The notes below the pieces were generated by a model. The model was not told where the DNA came from and ran no database searches. It saw nothing but the letters and a program-made list of their open reading frames with translations. A DNA stretch of 64,000 bases, taken from NCBI RefSeq assembly GCF_011193355.1, contig NZ_CP049780.1:3340169-3404168 (forward strand). The letters are read 5' to 3'. Shown here piece by piece: positions 26,630-35,240 of the stretch (positions within the stretch are counted from its first letter, which is position 1; every line of letters starts with the position of its first letter). The translations under genes and the position numbers were made by a program. Source of the DNA: Streptomyces sp. JB150. GTDB lineage: Bacteria; Actinomycetota; Actinomycetes; Streptomycetales; Streptomycetaceae.

Positions 26630-29023
26630 ATGACGCACATCGACGCGGACGGCCGGCCCGGATCCGCGCACCCCGTGCGCACGCCCTCGCCGGGCGGGCT
26701 GACGGCCGCGGAGGTGGCCGAGCGGGTGGCGCGCGGACAGGTCAACGACGTGCCGGTGCGCAGCAGCCGGTCGATGACGGACATCGTCCGGGCGAACGTC
26801 TTCACCCGGTTCAACGCGATCATCGGCGTGCTCTGGGTGATCATGCTGTTCGTCGCGCCGATCCAGGACGGCCTGTTCGGCTTCGTCATCCTCGCCAACA
26901 CCGGGATCGGCATCGTCCAGGAGTGGCGGGCCAAGAAGACCCTCGACTCGCTCGCGCTGATCGGCGAGGTGCGGCCCACGGTGCGCCGCGACGGCGCCGC
27001 CGCCGAGATCGGCACCTCCGAGATCGTGCTGGACGACGTGATCGAGGCCGGGCCCGGCGACAAGATCGTGGTCGACGGGGTGTGCGTCGAGGCGGACGGC
27101 TGGGAGATCGACGAGTCCCTGCTGACCGGCGAGGCCGACCCGGTCGTCAAACGCCCCGGCGACCAGCTGATGTCCGGCAGCTTCGTGGTCGCCGGCGGCG
27201 GCGCCTACCGGGCGACCCGGGTGGGCCGCGAGGCCTACGCCGCCCAGCTCGCCGAGGAGGCCTCCCGGTTCACGCTGGTCCACTCCGAGCTGCGCTCGGG
27301 CATCTCCACGATCCTCAAGTACGTCACGTGGATGATGGTCCCCACCGCCATCGGCCTGGTCATCAGCCAGCTGGTGGTCAAGGACGCCGACTTCAAGGAC
27401 TCCCTCGCCCGGACCGTCGGCGGCATCGTCCCCATGGTCCCCGAGGGCCTGGTGCTGCTCACCTCCGTCGCCTTCGCGATCGGCGTGATCCGGCTCGGCC
27501 GCAAGCAGTGCCTGGTGCAGGAGCTGCCCGCGATCGAGGGCCTGGCCCGGGTCGACACGGTCTGCCTGGACAAGACCGGCACCCTCACCGAGGGCGGCAT
27601 GGACGTCACCGAGCTGCGGGCGCTCAACGGCCACGACGAGCCGTACCTGCGCCAGGTCCTGGGCGCCCTCGGCGAGTCCGACCCGCGCCCCAACACCTCC
27701 CTCCAGGCGATCATCGACGCCTACCCGCAGGCCGACGGCTGGCGCTGCGTGGAGTCCCTGCCGTTCTCCTCGGTCCGCAAGTACAGCGGCGCCTCCTTCA
27801 TCGAGGGCGACAGCGACACCAGCACCTGGCTGCTCGGCGCCCCCGACGTGCTGCTGCCCGCCGACGACCCGGCCCTCGGCGAGACCGAACGCCTCAACGA
27901 GCAGGGCCTGCGCGTGCTGCTGCTGGCCCGCGCCGCCGCCGACGACCTCTCCTCGGCCGAGGTGACGCGGGGCGCGAAACCGGCCGCCCTCGTCGTCCTG
28001 GAGCAGCGGCTGCGCCCCGACGCCGCCGACACCCTGCGCTACTTCGCCGAGCAGGACGTCCGCGCCAAGGTCATCTCCGGCGACAACGCGGTCTCCGTGG
28101 GCGCGGTGGCGGGCAAGCTGGGCCTGACCGGCGCGGTGGTGGACGCGCGCCGGCTGCCCGGCGACCGCGAGGGCATGGCGGCCGCCCTCGACGGGGGCAC
28201 GGTGTTCGGGCGGGTCACCCCGCAGCAGAAGCGGGACATGGTGGGCGCCCTCCAGTCGCACGGGCACACGGTCGCGATGACCGGCGACGGGGTGAACGAC
28301 GTGCTGGCGCTGAAGGACGCCGACATCGGGGTGGCGATGGGCTCCGGCTCGGAGGCGACCCGCGCGGTGGCGCAGATCGTGCTGCTGAACAACAGCTTCG
28401 CCACCCTGCCGTCGGTGGTGGCGGAGGGCCGCCGGGTGATCGGCAACATCACGCGCGTGGCGACGCTGTTCCTGGTGAAGACGGTCTACTCGGTGCTGCT
28501 GGCGGTCCTGGTCGTGTGCTCGCGAGTGGAGTACCCGTTCCTCCCCCGCCACCTCACCCTGCTGTCCACGCTCACGATCGGCGTCCCGGCCTTCTTCCTG
28601 GCCCTCGCACCCAACAAGGAGCGGGCGAAGCCCCACTTCGTGCGGCGGGTGATGCGGTACGCGATTCCGGGCGGGGTACTGGCCGCGCTGGCGACCTTCG
28701 CGACGTATCTGCTGGCCCGGCGGCACTACGACGGGCCGGGCGCTCTGGAGGCGGAGACCAGTGCCGCCACGCTGACGCTGTTCCTGATCTCGATGTGGGT
28801 GCTGGCGATCATCGCACGGCCCTACACCTGGTGGCGGATCGCGCTGGTCGCGGCGATGGGCGCCGGGTTCCTGGTGGTGCTGGTGGTGCCGTGGCTCCAG
28901 GACTTCTTCGCGCTGAGGCTGGTCGGGGTGACGATGCCGTGGGTCGCGGTGGGCATCGCGGCGGGCGCGGCGGCCGCCCTGGAGCTGCTGTGGCGCTGGG
29001 TCGGCCGCCGCTTCCCGGCCTGA
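26630..29023 (+). CDS. P-type ATPase, CtpE-like (calcium) cation transporter
   Basis: 797 residues, the same length as mycobacterial CtpE, which has been linked to calcium uptake. Order: N-terminal segment, actuator domain with TGEADPV, the metal site PEGLVLLTSV in helix M4, the phosphorylation motif DKTGTLTE at Asp314, the nucleotide-binding domain, then MTGDGVNDVLALKDADIG and C-terminal helices M5-M10. PEGL and CLDKTGT match CtpE rather than heavy-metal pumps. The ATG at 26630 is preferred over one at 26606. It is monocistronic and ends 27 bases before a convergent gene. Confidence 0.88.
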   Translation: MTHIDADGRPGSAHPVRTPSPGGLTAAEVAERVARGQVNDVPVRSSRSMTDIVRANVFTRFNAIIGVLWVIMLFVAPIQDGLFGFVILANTGIGIVQEWRAKKTLDSLALIGEVRPTVRRDGAAAEIGTSEIVLDDVIEAGPGDKIVVDGVCVEADGWEIDESLLTGEADPVVKRPGDQLMSGSFVVAGGGAYRATRVGREAYAAQLAEEASRFTLVHSELRSGISTILKYVTWMMVPTAIGLVISQLVVKDADFKDSLARTVGGIVPMVPEGLVLLTSVAFAIGVIRLGRKQCLVQELPAIEGLARVDTVCLDKTGTLTEGGMDVTELRALNGHDEPYLRQVLGALGESDPRPNTSLQAIIDAYPQADGWRCVESLPFSSVRKYSGASFIEGDSDTSTWLLGAPDVLLPADDPALGETERLNEQGLRVLLLARAAADDLSSAEVTRGAKPAALVVLEQRLRPDAADTLRYFAEQDVRAKVISGDNAVSVGAVAGKLGLTGAVVDARRLPGDREGMAAALDGGTVFGRVTPQQKRDMVGALQSHGHTVAMTGDGVNDVLALKDADIGVAMGSGSEATRAVAQIVLLNNSFATLPSVVAEGRRVIGNITRVATLFLVKTVYSVLLAVLVVCSRVEYPFLPRHLTLLSTLTIGVPAFFLALAPNKERAKPHFVRRVMRYAIPGGVLAALATFATYLLARRHYDGPGALEAETSAATLTLFLISMWVLAIIARPYTWWRIALVAAMGAGFLVVLVVPWLQDFFALRLVGVTMPWVAVGIAAGAAAALELLWRWVGRRFPA

Positions 29024-29050
29024 GACGGACCTGGGTCGGACCGGGCTCGG

Positions 29051-29956
29051 TTACTGCACGTCGACGAAGTCGCCCTTGGCGTTGACCGCCGGGGTGGTCG
29101 AGGTGCCCGCGAAGCTGTAGCGGTAGTAGCCGTCGACGCCGGCCTTGACGGTGGTCTTCAGGTTGCCCGTGGAGTCCGTCTTGATGGTCTTGACGTCGGT
29201 GTAGGTGGTGGTGCCGTCCTTGCGGAACTGGAGCTTCACCGGCTGGTTCGTGTAGCCGGCGTACTTGTGGGTCTCCCAGTTGGCGCGGGCCAGCTTGCCG
29301 GTGATGGTGAGGGTCTTGCCCTTCTTCACCGGCTCCGGCGTGGCGTCCACCGTCAGCGTCGAGTTGCGCTGGATCAGGGTGGAGCCGAGGCCGCCCTGCT
29401 CGGCGTAGCCGACCTTGGTGATGTCGAAGTCGAAGCCGTCCGGGTCCTGGCCGTTGAAGTCGACGGCCAGCGCGCCGCCCTTCCAGGTGCCGGCGTCGGA
29501 GTTGAGCAGGTCGTCCTGGCCCGGGTAGATGTCGATCTTGCCGGTGCAGGTGGCGGTGGTGGCCGAGGTCGCGGTGCAGGTGGCCGGCTTGTTGCCCATC
29601 AGCGGGACGGAGGTCGGCGCCTGCATGGTCCCGCGGTACAGGACCGGGGCGCTGAGGAAGTCGCCCGACTTGACGTTGACGTCCGCGTCGTGGGTCAGGG
29701 TGTAGCTGACCGTGGTGGAGACGTGCTGGGTGGTGCCGACCTTGACGGCCTTGGCGACCTTGAAGCCGGAGAAGCTGACGTTCAGGTCGTACGGCTGGCC
29801 GGCGGCGCGGTCGGTCGCGGCCCGGGCGATCCTCGCCACGTCGGCGCGGTAGTCGTCGTCCGCTGCGGAACCGCCGGCGGCCTGCGCGGCCGGGACGGCG
29901 AGGGCGGAGAGGGCCAGGGCGCCGGTGACGGCGGCCACGGTGGCTCGTATACGCAT
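29051..29956 (-). CDS. secreted Ig-like paralogue 1
   Basis: 301 residues. A signal peptide (MRIRATVAAVTGALALSALA, cleavage near AQA) is followed by a variable N-terminal region and a conserved C-terminal ~100-residue domain. That domain begins KKGKTLTITGKLARANWE and ends YYRYSFAGTSTTPAVNAKGD. A pair of cysteines lies in CTATSATTATC. The same architecture occurs in the next two genes. Such proteins are often annotated calcium-binding in Streptomyces; I see no clear calcium motif. It has its own dyad element 30 bases upstream. Confidence 0.82.
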   Translation of the reverse strand: MRIRATVAAVTGALALSALAVPAAQAAGGSAADDDYRADVARIARAATDRAAGQPYDLNVSFSGFKVAKAVKVGTTQHVSTTVSYTLTHDADVNVKSGDFLSAPVLYRGTMQAPTSVPLMGNKPATCTATSATTATCTGKIDIYPGQDDLLNSDAGTWKGGALAVDFNGQDPDGFDFDITKVGYAEQGGLGSTLIQRNSTLTVDATPEPVKKGKTLTITGKLARANWETHKYAGYTNQPVKLQFRKDGTTTYTDVKTIKTDSTGNLKTTVKAGVDGYYRYSFAGTSTTPAVNAKGDFVDVQ

Positions 29957-29972
29957 GCGTTCCCCAAGTGAA

Positions 29973-30006
29973 TGATCGTGGAGCCGAGTCATGACTCATG
30001 TGATCA
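29973..30006. promoter_or_regulatory. dyad element upstream of secreted paralogue 1
   Basis: GAGTCATGACTC (29986-29997) is a perfect palindrome, followed by ATGTGATCAGAT. Nearly the same arrangement, GAGTC-n-GACTCACGTGATCAGAT, lies upstream of paralogue 3. The element ends 30 bases before the start codon of paralogue 1. Confidence 0.6.
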
Positions 30007-30071
30007 GATGGAGTTGAGGGGGCCGGGGTTGCTCCGGCGCCGTGCGCGGCTGAAAAGACAGCCGGAAAGCG

Positions 30072-30102
30072 GCACGGCCCCGGATGGCTTCCGGGGCCGT
30101 GC
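30072..30102 (-). terminator. hairpin terminator after secreted paralogue 2
   Basis: A 13-base perfect stem (GCACGGCCCCGGA and its complement) with a 5-base loop lies 33 bases downstream of the paralogue 2 stop and upstream of the paralogue 1 dyad element. It separates the two transcription units. Confidence 0.75.
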
Positions 30103-30134
30103 TCAACTGCCGTGTGTGCTCGGCTGCCTGATGA

Positions 30135-30989
30135 CTACTGCACGTCGACGTAGTCACCCGCGGCGTTGACCGCCGGGGTGGTCGTGGTGCCCGCGAAGCT
30201 GTAGCGGTAGTAGCCGTCGGCCGACGCGGTGACCGTGGTCTTCAGGTCGCCGTAGGTGTTCGTCTTGATGGTCTTCAGCGTGGTGTAGGTGCTGGAGTCC
30301 TTCTTGCGGTACTGGAGCTTGACCGACTGGCCGGAGTAGCCCGCGTACTTGCCCGTCTCCCAGTTGGCGCGGGTCAGCTTGCCCGTGACCGTGAGGGTCT
30401 TGCCCTTCTTCACCGGCTCCGGGGAGGCGTTGACGGTCAGCTTGGACAGGCGCTGGACCTTGTGGGTCTTGTAGTAGTCGTTCCAGTACTCGCTGCCGTC
30501 GTTGCCCCAGGCGGCGGCGGCCACGTGCCAGGTGCCGGCGAGGAAGTTGCCGTACAGGTCACCCTCGGCGCCCGGCAGCGCGGTGATCGTCAGCTTGCAG
30601 GTCGACGTGGTGGAGCTGACCGCGGTGCAGGTGGCGGCGTCCTCGTTCGGCGCGAGCCAGCCGTCGACGTTGTCCTCGGCGCTGGTGCCGTGCCACAGGT
30701 CGATGTAGGCGTCGTAGATGCCGGTCGGGTGGCTCGCCTTGAGGGAGACCGTGAAGGTCTTGGCGTACGTGGTGCCGACGACGACGCTCTTGCCGGCGTT
30801 CACCGTGACGTTGGAGATGACCGGCGCCTCCTCCGCGGCGGCGGAGGAGGTGAACGCCGACTTGCCGGCGCGGTCGGCGGCGCTGGGCCGGTTGATGTCG
30901 GCGTGGCTGTCCGCCTGCGCCACCGGCGCGACGACGGCGGTCAGGGCGAGGGCGCCGGTGACGGCGGCCACGGTGGTGCGAATACGCAT
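30135..30989 (-). CDS. secreted Ig-like paralogue 2
   Basis: 284 residues with a signal peptide (MRIRTTVAAVTGALALTAVV) and the shared C-terminal domain (KKGKTLTVTGKLTRANWE to TTTPAVNAAGDYVDVQ). The N-terminal half differs from the other two copies apart from a VTVNAGKSVVVGTTYAKTF segment. The C-terminal domain is almost identical to that of paralogue 3, residue by residue and apparently base by base. Only 43 bases separate its ATG from the paralogue 3 stop, so the two form one operon. Function unknown; export by Sec is likely. Confidence 0.82.
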   Translation of the reverse strand: MRIRTTVAAVTGALALTAVVAPVAQADSHADINRPSAADRAGKSAFTSSAAAEEAPVISNVTVNAGKSVVVGTTYAKTFTVSLKASHPTGIYDAYIDLWHGTSAEDNVDGWLAPNEDAATCTAVSSTTSTCKLTITALPGAEGDLYGNFLAGTWHVAAAAWGNDGSEYWNDYYKTHKVQRLSKLTVNASPEPVKKGKTLTVTGKLTRANWETGKYAGYSGQSVKLQYRKKDSSTYTTLKTIKTNTYGDLKTTVTASADGYYRYSFAGTTTTPAVNAAGDYVDVQ

Positions 30990-31032
30990 GTGTTTCCTCA
31001 GCAGGTGGGAAAGAGCGATGGAGTGGCGCGAC

Positions 31033-31812
31033 CTACTGGACGTCGACGTAGTCACCCGCGGCGCTGACCGCCGGGGTGGTCGAGGTGCCCGCGAAGCTGT
31101 AGCGGTAGTAGCCGTCGGCCGACGCGGTGACCGTCGTCTTCAGGTCGCCGTAGGTGTTCGTCTTGATGGTCTTCAGCGTGGTGTAGGTGCTGGAGCCCTT
31201 CTTGCGGTACTGGAGCTTCACCGACTGGCCGGAGTAGCCGGAGTACTTGTTGGCGTCCCAGTTCGCGCGGGTCAGCTTGCCCGTGACGGTGAGGGTCTTG
31301 CCCTTCTTCACCGGCTCCGGGGAGGCGTTGACCGTCAGCTTGGACAGGCGCTGGAGGGAGAAGCTCTTGGCGTTCTCCTTCTGGACGTAGTCGCCGTCCT
31401 TGCCGGAGGCGAAGACCCAGAGCTTCCAGCCGCCCGCGACCTTGTTGATGGCGTTCCCGCCCGGAACGAACGGGTAGTTCGCCGTGCAGTTCGCGGTGGT
31501 CGCGTTGACCTTCGTGCAGACCGAGAAGTCGTCCTCGGTGTGAGGAAGGGCCGCGCTGTCCGCGCTGTCCAGGTTCGCGCCGTGGTACGGCAGGGCCATG
31601 GCCTTGTCGACGCCCGAGTCGTCCTTCACCGTGAAGGAGACGGTGATCGTCTTGGTGGCGGACGCGCCGACGACGACGGGCTTGCCGCCGTTCACGGAGA
31701 TGTTCGAGATCGTGGTGTCGCCGCGGATCTCGTCGGCCTGGGCGGCCGGGACCGCGACGACGGTGAGCGCCAGGGCGCCGGTGGCGACGCCGAGGGTGGC
31801 ACGGATACGCAT
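31033..31812 (-). CDS. secreted Ig-like paralogue 3
   Basis: 259 residues with a signal peptide (MRIRATLGVATGALALTVVA, cleavage near AQA), a variable N-terminal Ig-like region with ISVNGGKPVVVGASATKT and a cysteine pair (VCTKVNATTANC), and the shared C-terminal domain. It is the first gene of the two-gene unit with paralogue 2. A long leader of about 80 bases lies between the upstream dyad element and the ATG and contains an inverted repeat. Confidence 0.82.
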   Translation of the reverse strand: MRIRATLGVATGALALTVVAVPAAQADEIRGDTTISNISVNGGKPVVVGASATKTITVSFTVKDDSGVDKAMALPYHGANLDSADSAALPHTEDDFSVCTKVNATTANCTANYPFVPGGNAINKVAGGWKLWVFASGKDGDYVQKENAKSFSLQRLSKLTVNASPEPVKKGKTLTVTGKLTRANWDANKYSGYSGQSVKLQYRKKGSSTYTTLKTIKTNTYGDLKTTVTASADGYYRYSFAGTSTTPAVSAAGDYVDVQ

Positions 31813-31834
31813 GTGTCTTCCCCGTGGAAAGCGA

Positions 31835-31886
31835 GGGGCCCCGCCGCCAGTCGTAACCGCCGGTTCCTGCGGTGCCGACGGGGCCC
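31835..31886 (-). terminator. GC-rich inverted repeat (leader hairpin or terminator)
   Basis: GGGCCCCG near 31880 pairs with CGGGGCCCC near 31837 around a ~35-base centre. It may end transcription from the sacsin-like gene or, if transcription starts at the 31890-31920 dyad, form a structure in the leader of paralogue 3. The sequence cannot decide between these. Confidence 0.4.
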
Positions 31887-31889
31887 GAG

Positions 31890-31923
31890 TGATCACAGAG
31901 TCTGTTGACTCACGTGATCAGAT
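31890..31923. promoter_or_regulatory. extended dyad element upstream of secreted paralogues 3 and 2
   Basis: TGATCAC-A-GAGTC-TGTT-GACTC-AC-GTGATCA is a two-tier inverted repeat: a 7-base outer arm and a 5-base inner arm. The right half plus AGAT is repeated upstream of paralogue 1. It looks like a regulator-binding site shared by the two transcription units. Confidence 0.65.
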
Positions 31924-32004
31924 TCGCGACACGGGTGAATGGTTGTACGGCTCGTCAAAAATTCGTGCGGGGGATTCCGCGCGGGGTGCGCACCGCGCCG
32001 GGGG

Positions 32005-35000
32005 TCAGTCGAACCACCGGTCCCGCGCCAGTTCCTCCGTGCGGGACGGGTCCTCCAGCAGGGCCGCGACCTCGAAGCGGCGGGGCCACTGGCCGGCCGC
32101 CCAGGCGAGGCCCGCGGCGACGCCCTCCAGGGTGGCCGCGTGGAGCACCCCGTCGTCCGTGAGCCGCCAGTCGATCCCGACGCCGTCGACGACGAGTTCG
32201 TCGTGCTCGACGTACGACCGGGGCGTACGCGGACCCAGCAGCACCCGCACCGCGTCCGGCACCTCGTGCTCGGTGCCCTCGCTGGTCACCTCGCCGGTCA
32301 CCGACTCGCTCAGCCGCCGCACCTGGAACAGCTCGGCCAGCTCGGCGGCCCGGTTCGGGCGGACCGGGAGCAGCGGCACCCCGGCGGTGAACGGCAGCAG
32401 GTCCGGGGAGTCGACGACGACCGCGTCGGCCGCGTCGACCACCTCGACCCGCCCGTCCACGACGGCCCGCAGCTCGTCGGGCAGGGTCACCTGCTCGGGG
32501 TCCAGTTCGGCCAGCGCGCCGTACAGCCCGTGCAGCTGGGCGGCGGTGACGTGCCGGCCGGGATCGGCGAGCCGGTCCAGCAGCTCGGCCGCGCCGCCCG
32601 GCTCGTCGAGCAGCGCCGCCACCGAGGTGCGCACCCCCAGCGCCCGCAGCACCTGCTCGTCGTCGAACCCGGTGGCGTCGGCCTCGTCGTACAGCCCGCG
32701 CAGCAGCGGGTCGCCGCCGGCGGCCAGCAGTCCGGCGGGCCGGCGCCCGTCGAGCACCGGGTGCCCGCGCAGCCACCACGCGGTGTAGGGCCGTACGACC
32801 TCGTGGGTGCCGTCGGGCAGCAGGATCCGCACCGGCTGGGTGAGGGCGTCGCGCAGCGGCGGCCGGGAGAGCAGGGCGAGGGCCTGCGGCCACTTGTCGT
32901 CGTCGACGAGGTCGAGGTCGCGCACGGCGACCAGCTCGGTCGCGACCGGCGGCACGGGCGTGTCCGGGAAGCGGTCGAGGATGTCCTCGCACCACACGTC
33001 CACGGCGTCCAGCAGCCCCGGATCGTCCGGCTCGGCGTAGTCGCCGTCCCTCGGCTCCAGCTCGTCCGGGTCGAGGACGACGTCCGTGGCCCGGACGAGC
33101 GCGAAGTTCACCAGGACTCCGCACGCGGCGAGCGGGGCCTCGCCGAAGCGTTCGGCCAGCTCCGCGTCGAGGAGGGGGAGTTCACCCTCCCGCATGACCC
33201 GGGCGAAGGGGCTGCCGGGGAAGACGAGTTCACCCGCGGGGGTCGGCTCGCCGTCCTCGTCCGGCAGGGCGAGCGCGCCCAGCCAGGGTTCGTCGCCGGG
33301 CTCCAGCCCCGCCTCCCGCACCAGCGTGAGCACGGTCTCGGCCAGTTCCTCGGGGTCGAGCGCGTCCTCTTCCCAGCCGGCGCCGCCGTCGTCCTCCAGG
33401 GAGGCGGCGACGGCGGCCCGCACCTGCGGCGTGGTCAGCACGGCCCGCGGCGTCGCCGGCAGCGCGCCCAGCTTCTCCAGCAGCGGGTGGGCGGCGTCCG
33501 GGTGGGCGACCTTCAGGCCGAGCCGGGCCAGGAGGTCCGGTTCGGCCGCGGTGGCGTCGGGCAGCGGCAGCAGCACGCGGCGCGGCCCGATGGTCGAGGT
33601 GCCCCCGGCCAGCGGCACCGGCAGCCCCGACAGCCGGTCCGGGTCGATTCCGGCGAGGCTGTCGTACAGCCGCCACCACCAGCCGGGCTCCTTCTCCAGC
33701 CCGGCCAGCCGGTCCACGGCGTCCGTCAGCGGCACCCGCGCCACCCCCAGCGTCCGCAGCTCGACGCGCCGCTCCAGACCGGCCGGCAGCAGCGTGGGCA
33801 GCACCTCGGCGAGGACGCGCACGGTCTCCGCGCCGGCGCCCTCGACGACCTCGGCGTCCCGCGGCCGCAGCGACTCGGGCAGCTCGCTGTCGCCCTCGGC
33901 GGGCGGGAGGGCGGGCGGCAGGAAGGCCGTACGCGGCAGCCGGGCGAGGATCGCCTGGCGCAGCGCCCCGTCCAGCTCGCCCTTGCCCAGCGGACCGGGC
34001 ACCAGGTCGATGATCCCGTCCGTCACCGGCCGCCAGCCGGCCAGCAGCGCGGCGTAGGCGTCCGCCGCCTTCTCCACGACGAAGTCGGTGAGCGGCCCCG
34101 GCGTGGCGTGCCGGCGGGTGGTGTCGAGGGGGAAGGACGCGATGAGCAGCGCGGGCACGCCCAGGGGTTCGTCGCTGGGGGTGGGCGCGTGCACGACGGG
34201 GACGGTGCGGGGGCGTGCGGGCGCCCCGGTCTCGGGCTCCACGGGCACGGCCCAGGTGACGGACCAGTACGGCCGCAGCCGTTCCTCGACCGGCCGCCCG
34301 GCCAGCAGCTCGGGGGCCAGCGGGCCGTGCGCGGAGGACGTCCGCCAGGTGGTCGTCCCGTCCCGCGAGTCCTCCACGACGGTCAGGTCGCCCTCGGTCC
34401 GCCGCCAGAGCGTGCGCGGCGCGTCGTCCCCGGTCTCGATGACGACCTCCTCCAGCCCCGGCAGGGTGAGGAGCAGCGCGTCGTCGACGGTGCGCAGCAG
34501 CCGCTCGGCGAGGTCGGCGGCGGGCGTGTCCCGCAGCGGGAGGATGACGGCGGTGTCGTACGGCTCGGGGGCGCGCCCCTCGGCGGCGAACGGCAGCCTC
34601 AGCAGCGGCACATGCCCGTCCCGCCGCCGGATCTCGTCGCCCAGCGCGGGGCTGTGCCGCGCCACGTCGGCGGCCAGGTCCCGGGCCTCGGCGAGCGACC
34701 AGCGCACGCCCCCGTGCCGGCCGACGACGGCGGGCTCGTCGGTCACGGCGAGCACGGCCGCGAAGCCGACGCCGAACCGTCCGACGGCACTCTCGTGGGT
34801 GTCCCGTTTGGCCGACGCCCGCAGGGTGGACAGGGATTCCACTCCGGCCGCGTCCAGCGGGGCTCCGGTGTTGGCGGCGACGAGCACCCCGTCCCGGAGG
34901 GTGAGCCGCAGCCGTCCCGGCACACCGGCGCGGGCCGCCGCGTCGGCGGCGTTCTGCGCGAGCTCGATGACGAGCCGGTCCCGGTAGCCGCCGAGGACCA

Positions 35001-35133
35001 GGTCCTCCTCGGCGTTGGCGTCCTCCCGGAACCGCGCCGCGCTGGTCGCCCAGGCGTCCAGCACCCCGCGCCGCAGCCGCCCCGTCCCGAACGGATCGGC
35101 CCCTTCGGCCGCCGGCCGCACGTACTTGCTCAC
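32005..35133 (-). CDS. sacsin-like GHKL ATPase, large protein
   Basis: 1042 residues. The N-terminal ~200 residues are a GHKL (HSP90/sacsin N-terminal) ATPase: ELAQNAADAAARAG (Glu57, Asn61 and Asp64 of the N-box) and VGRFGVGFAAVLAV (residues 117-130), the glycine-rich lid motif. The remaining ~800 residues are alpha/beta with many Leu/Glu-rich stretches and no domain I recognise. The GTG at 35133 is preceded by AGGAGAAGG 5-6 bases away. Sacsin-type ATPases act as chaperones in eukaryotes, while bacterial relatives have unknown roles and some lie in defence loci. Here the neighbours are housekeeping genes, so I favour a core role. Confidence 0.8.
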   Translation of the reverse strand: MSKYVRPAAEGADPFGTGRLRRGVLDAWATSAARFREDANAEEDLVLGGYRDRLVIELAQNAADAAARAGVPGRLRLTLRDGVLVAANTGAPLDAAGVESLSTLRASAKRDTHESAVGRFGVGFAAVLAVTDEPAVVGRHGGVRWSLAEARDLAADVARHSPALGDEIRRRDGHVPLLRLPFAAEGRAPEPYDTAVILPLRDTPAADLAERLLRTVDDALLLTLPGLEEVVIETGDDAPRTLWRRTEGDLTVVEDSRDGTTTWRTSSAHGPLAPELLAGRPVEERLRPYWSVTWAVPVEPETGAPARPRTVPVVHAPTPSDEPLGVPALLIASFPLDTTRRHATPGPLTDFVVEKAADAYAALLAGWRPVTDGIIDLVPGPLGKGELDGALRQAILARLPRTAFLPPALPPAEGDSELPESLRPRDAEVVEGAGAETVRVLAEVLPTLLPAGLERRVELRTLGVARVPLTDAVDRLAGLEKEPGWWWRLYDSLAGIDPDRLSGLPVPLAGGTSTIGPRRVLLPLPDATAAEPDLLARLGLKVAHPDAAHPLLEKLGALPATPRAVLTTPQVRAAVAASLEDDGGAGWEEDALDPEELAETVLTLVREAGLEPGDEPWLGALALPDEDGEPTPAGELVFPGSPFARVMREGELPLLDAELAERFGEAPLAACGVLVNFALVRATDVVLDPDELEPRDGDYAEPDDPGLLDAVDVWCEDILDRFPDTPVPPVATELVAVRDLDLVDDDKWPQALALLSRPPLRDALTQPVRILLPDGTHEVVRPYTAWWLRGHPVLDGRRPAGLLAAGGDPLLRGLYDEADATGFDDEQVLRALGVRTSVAALLDEPGGAAELLDRLADPGRHVTAAQLHGLYGALAELDPEQVTLPDELRAVVDGRVEVVDAADAVVVDSPDLLPFTAGVPLLPVRPNRAAELAELFQVRRLSESVTGEVTSEGTEHEVPDAVRVLLGPRTPRSYVEHDELVVDGVGIDWRLTDDGVLHAATLEGVAAGLAWAAGQWPRRFEVAALLEDPSRTEELARDRWFD

Positions 35134-35240
35134 GTTGCCTTCTCCTCCTCGTGACGAGAGGACGAAGGTACCGCGCTCGCGGGGGCCGTCCGGAGCGCCG
35201 GGTGGGCGCCCGCGACCACCCGCGAGGGGCCGGCGCCGGA

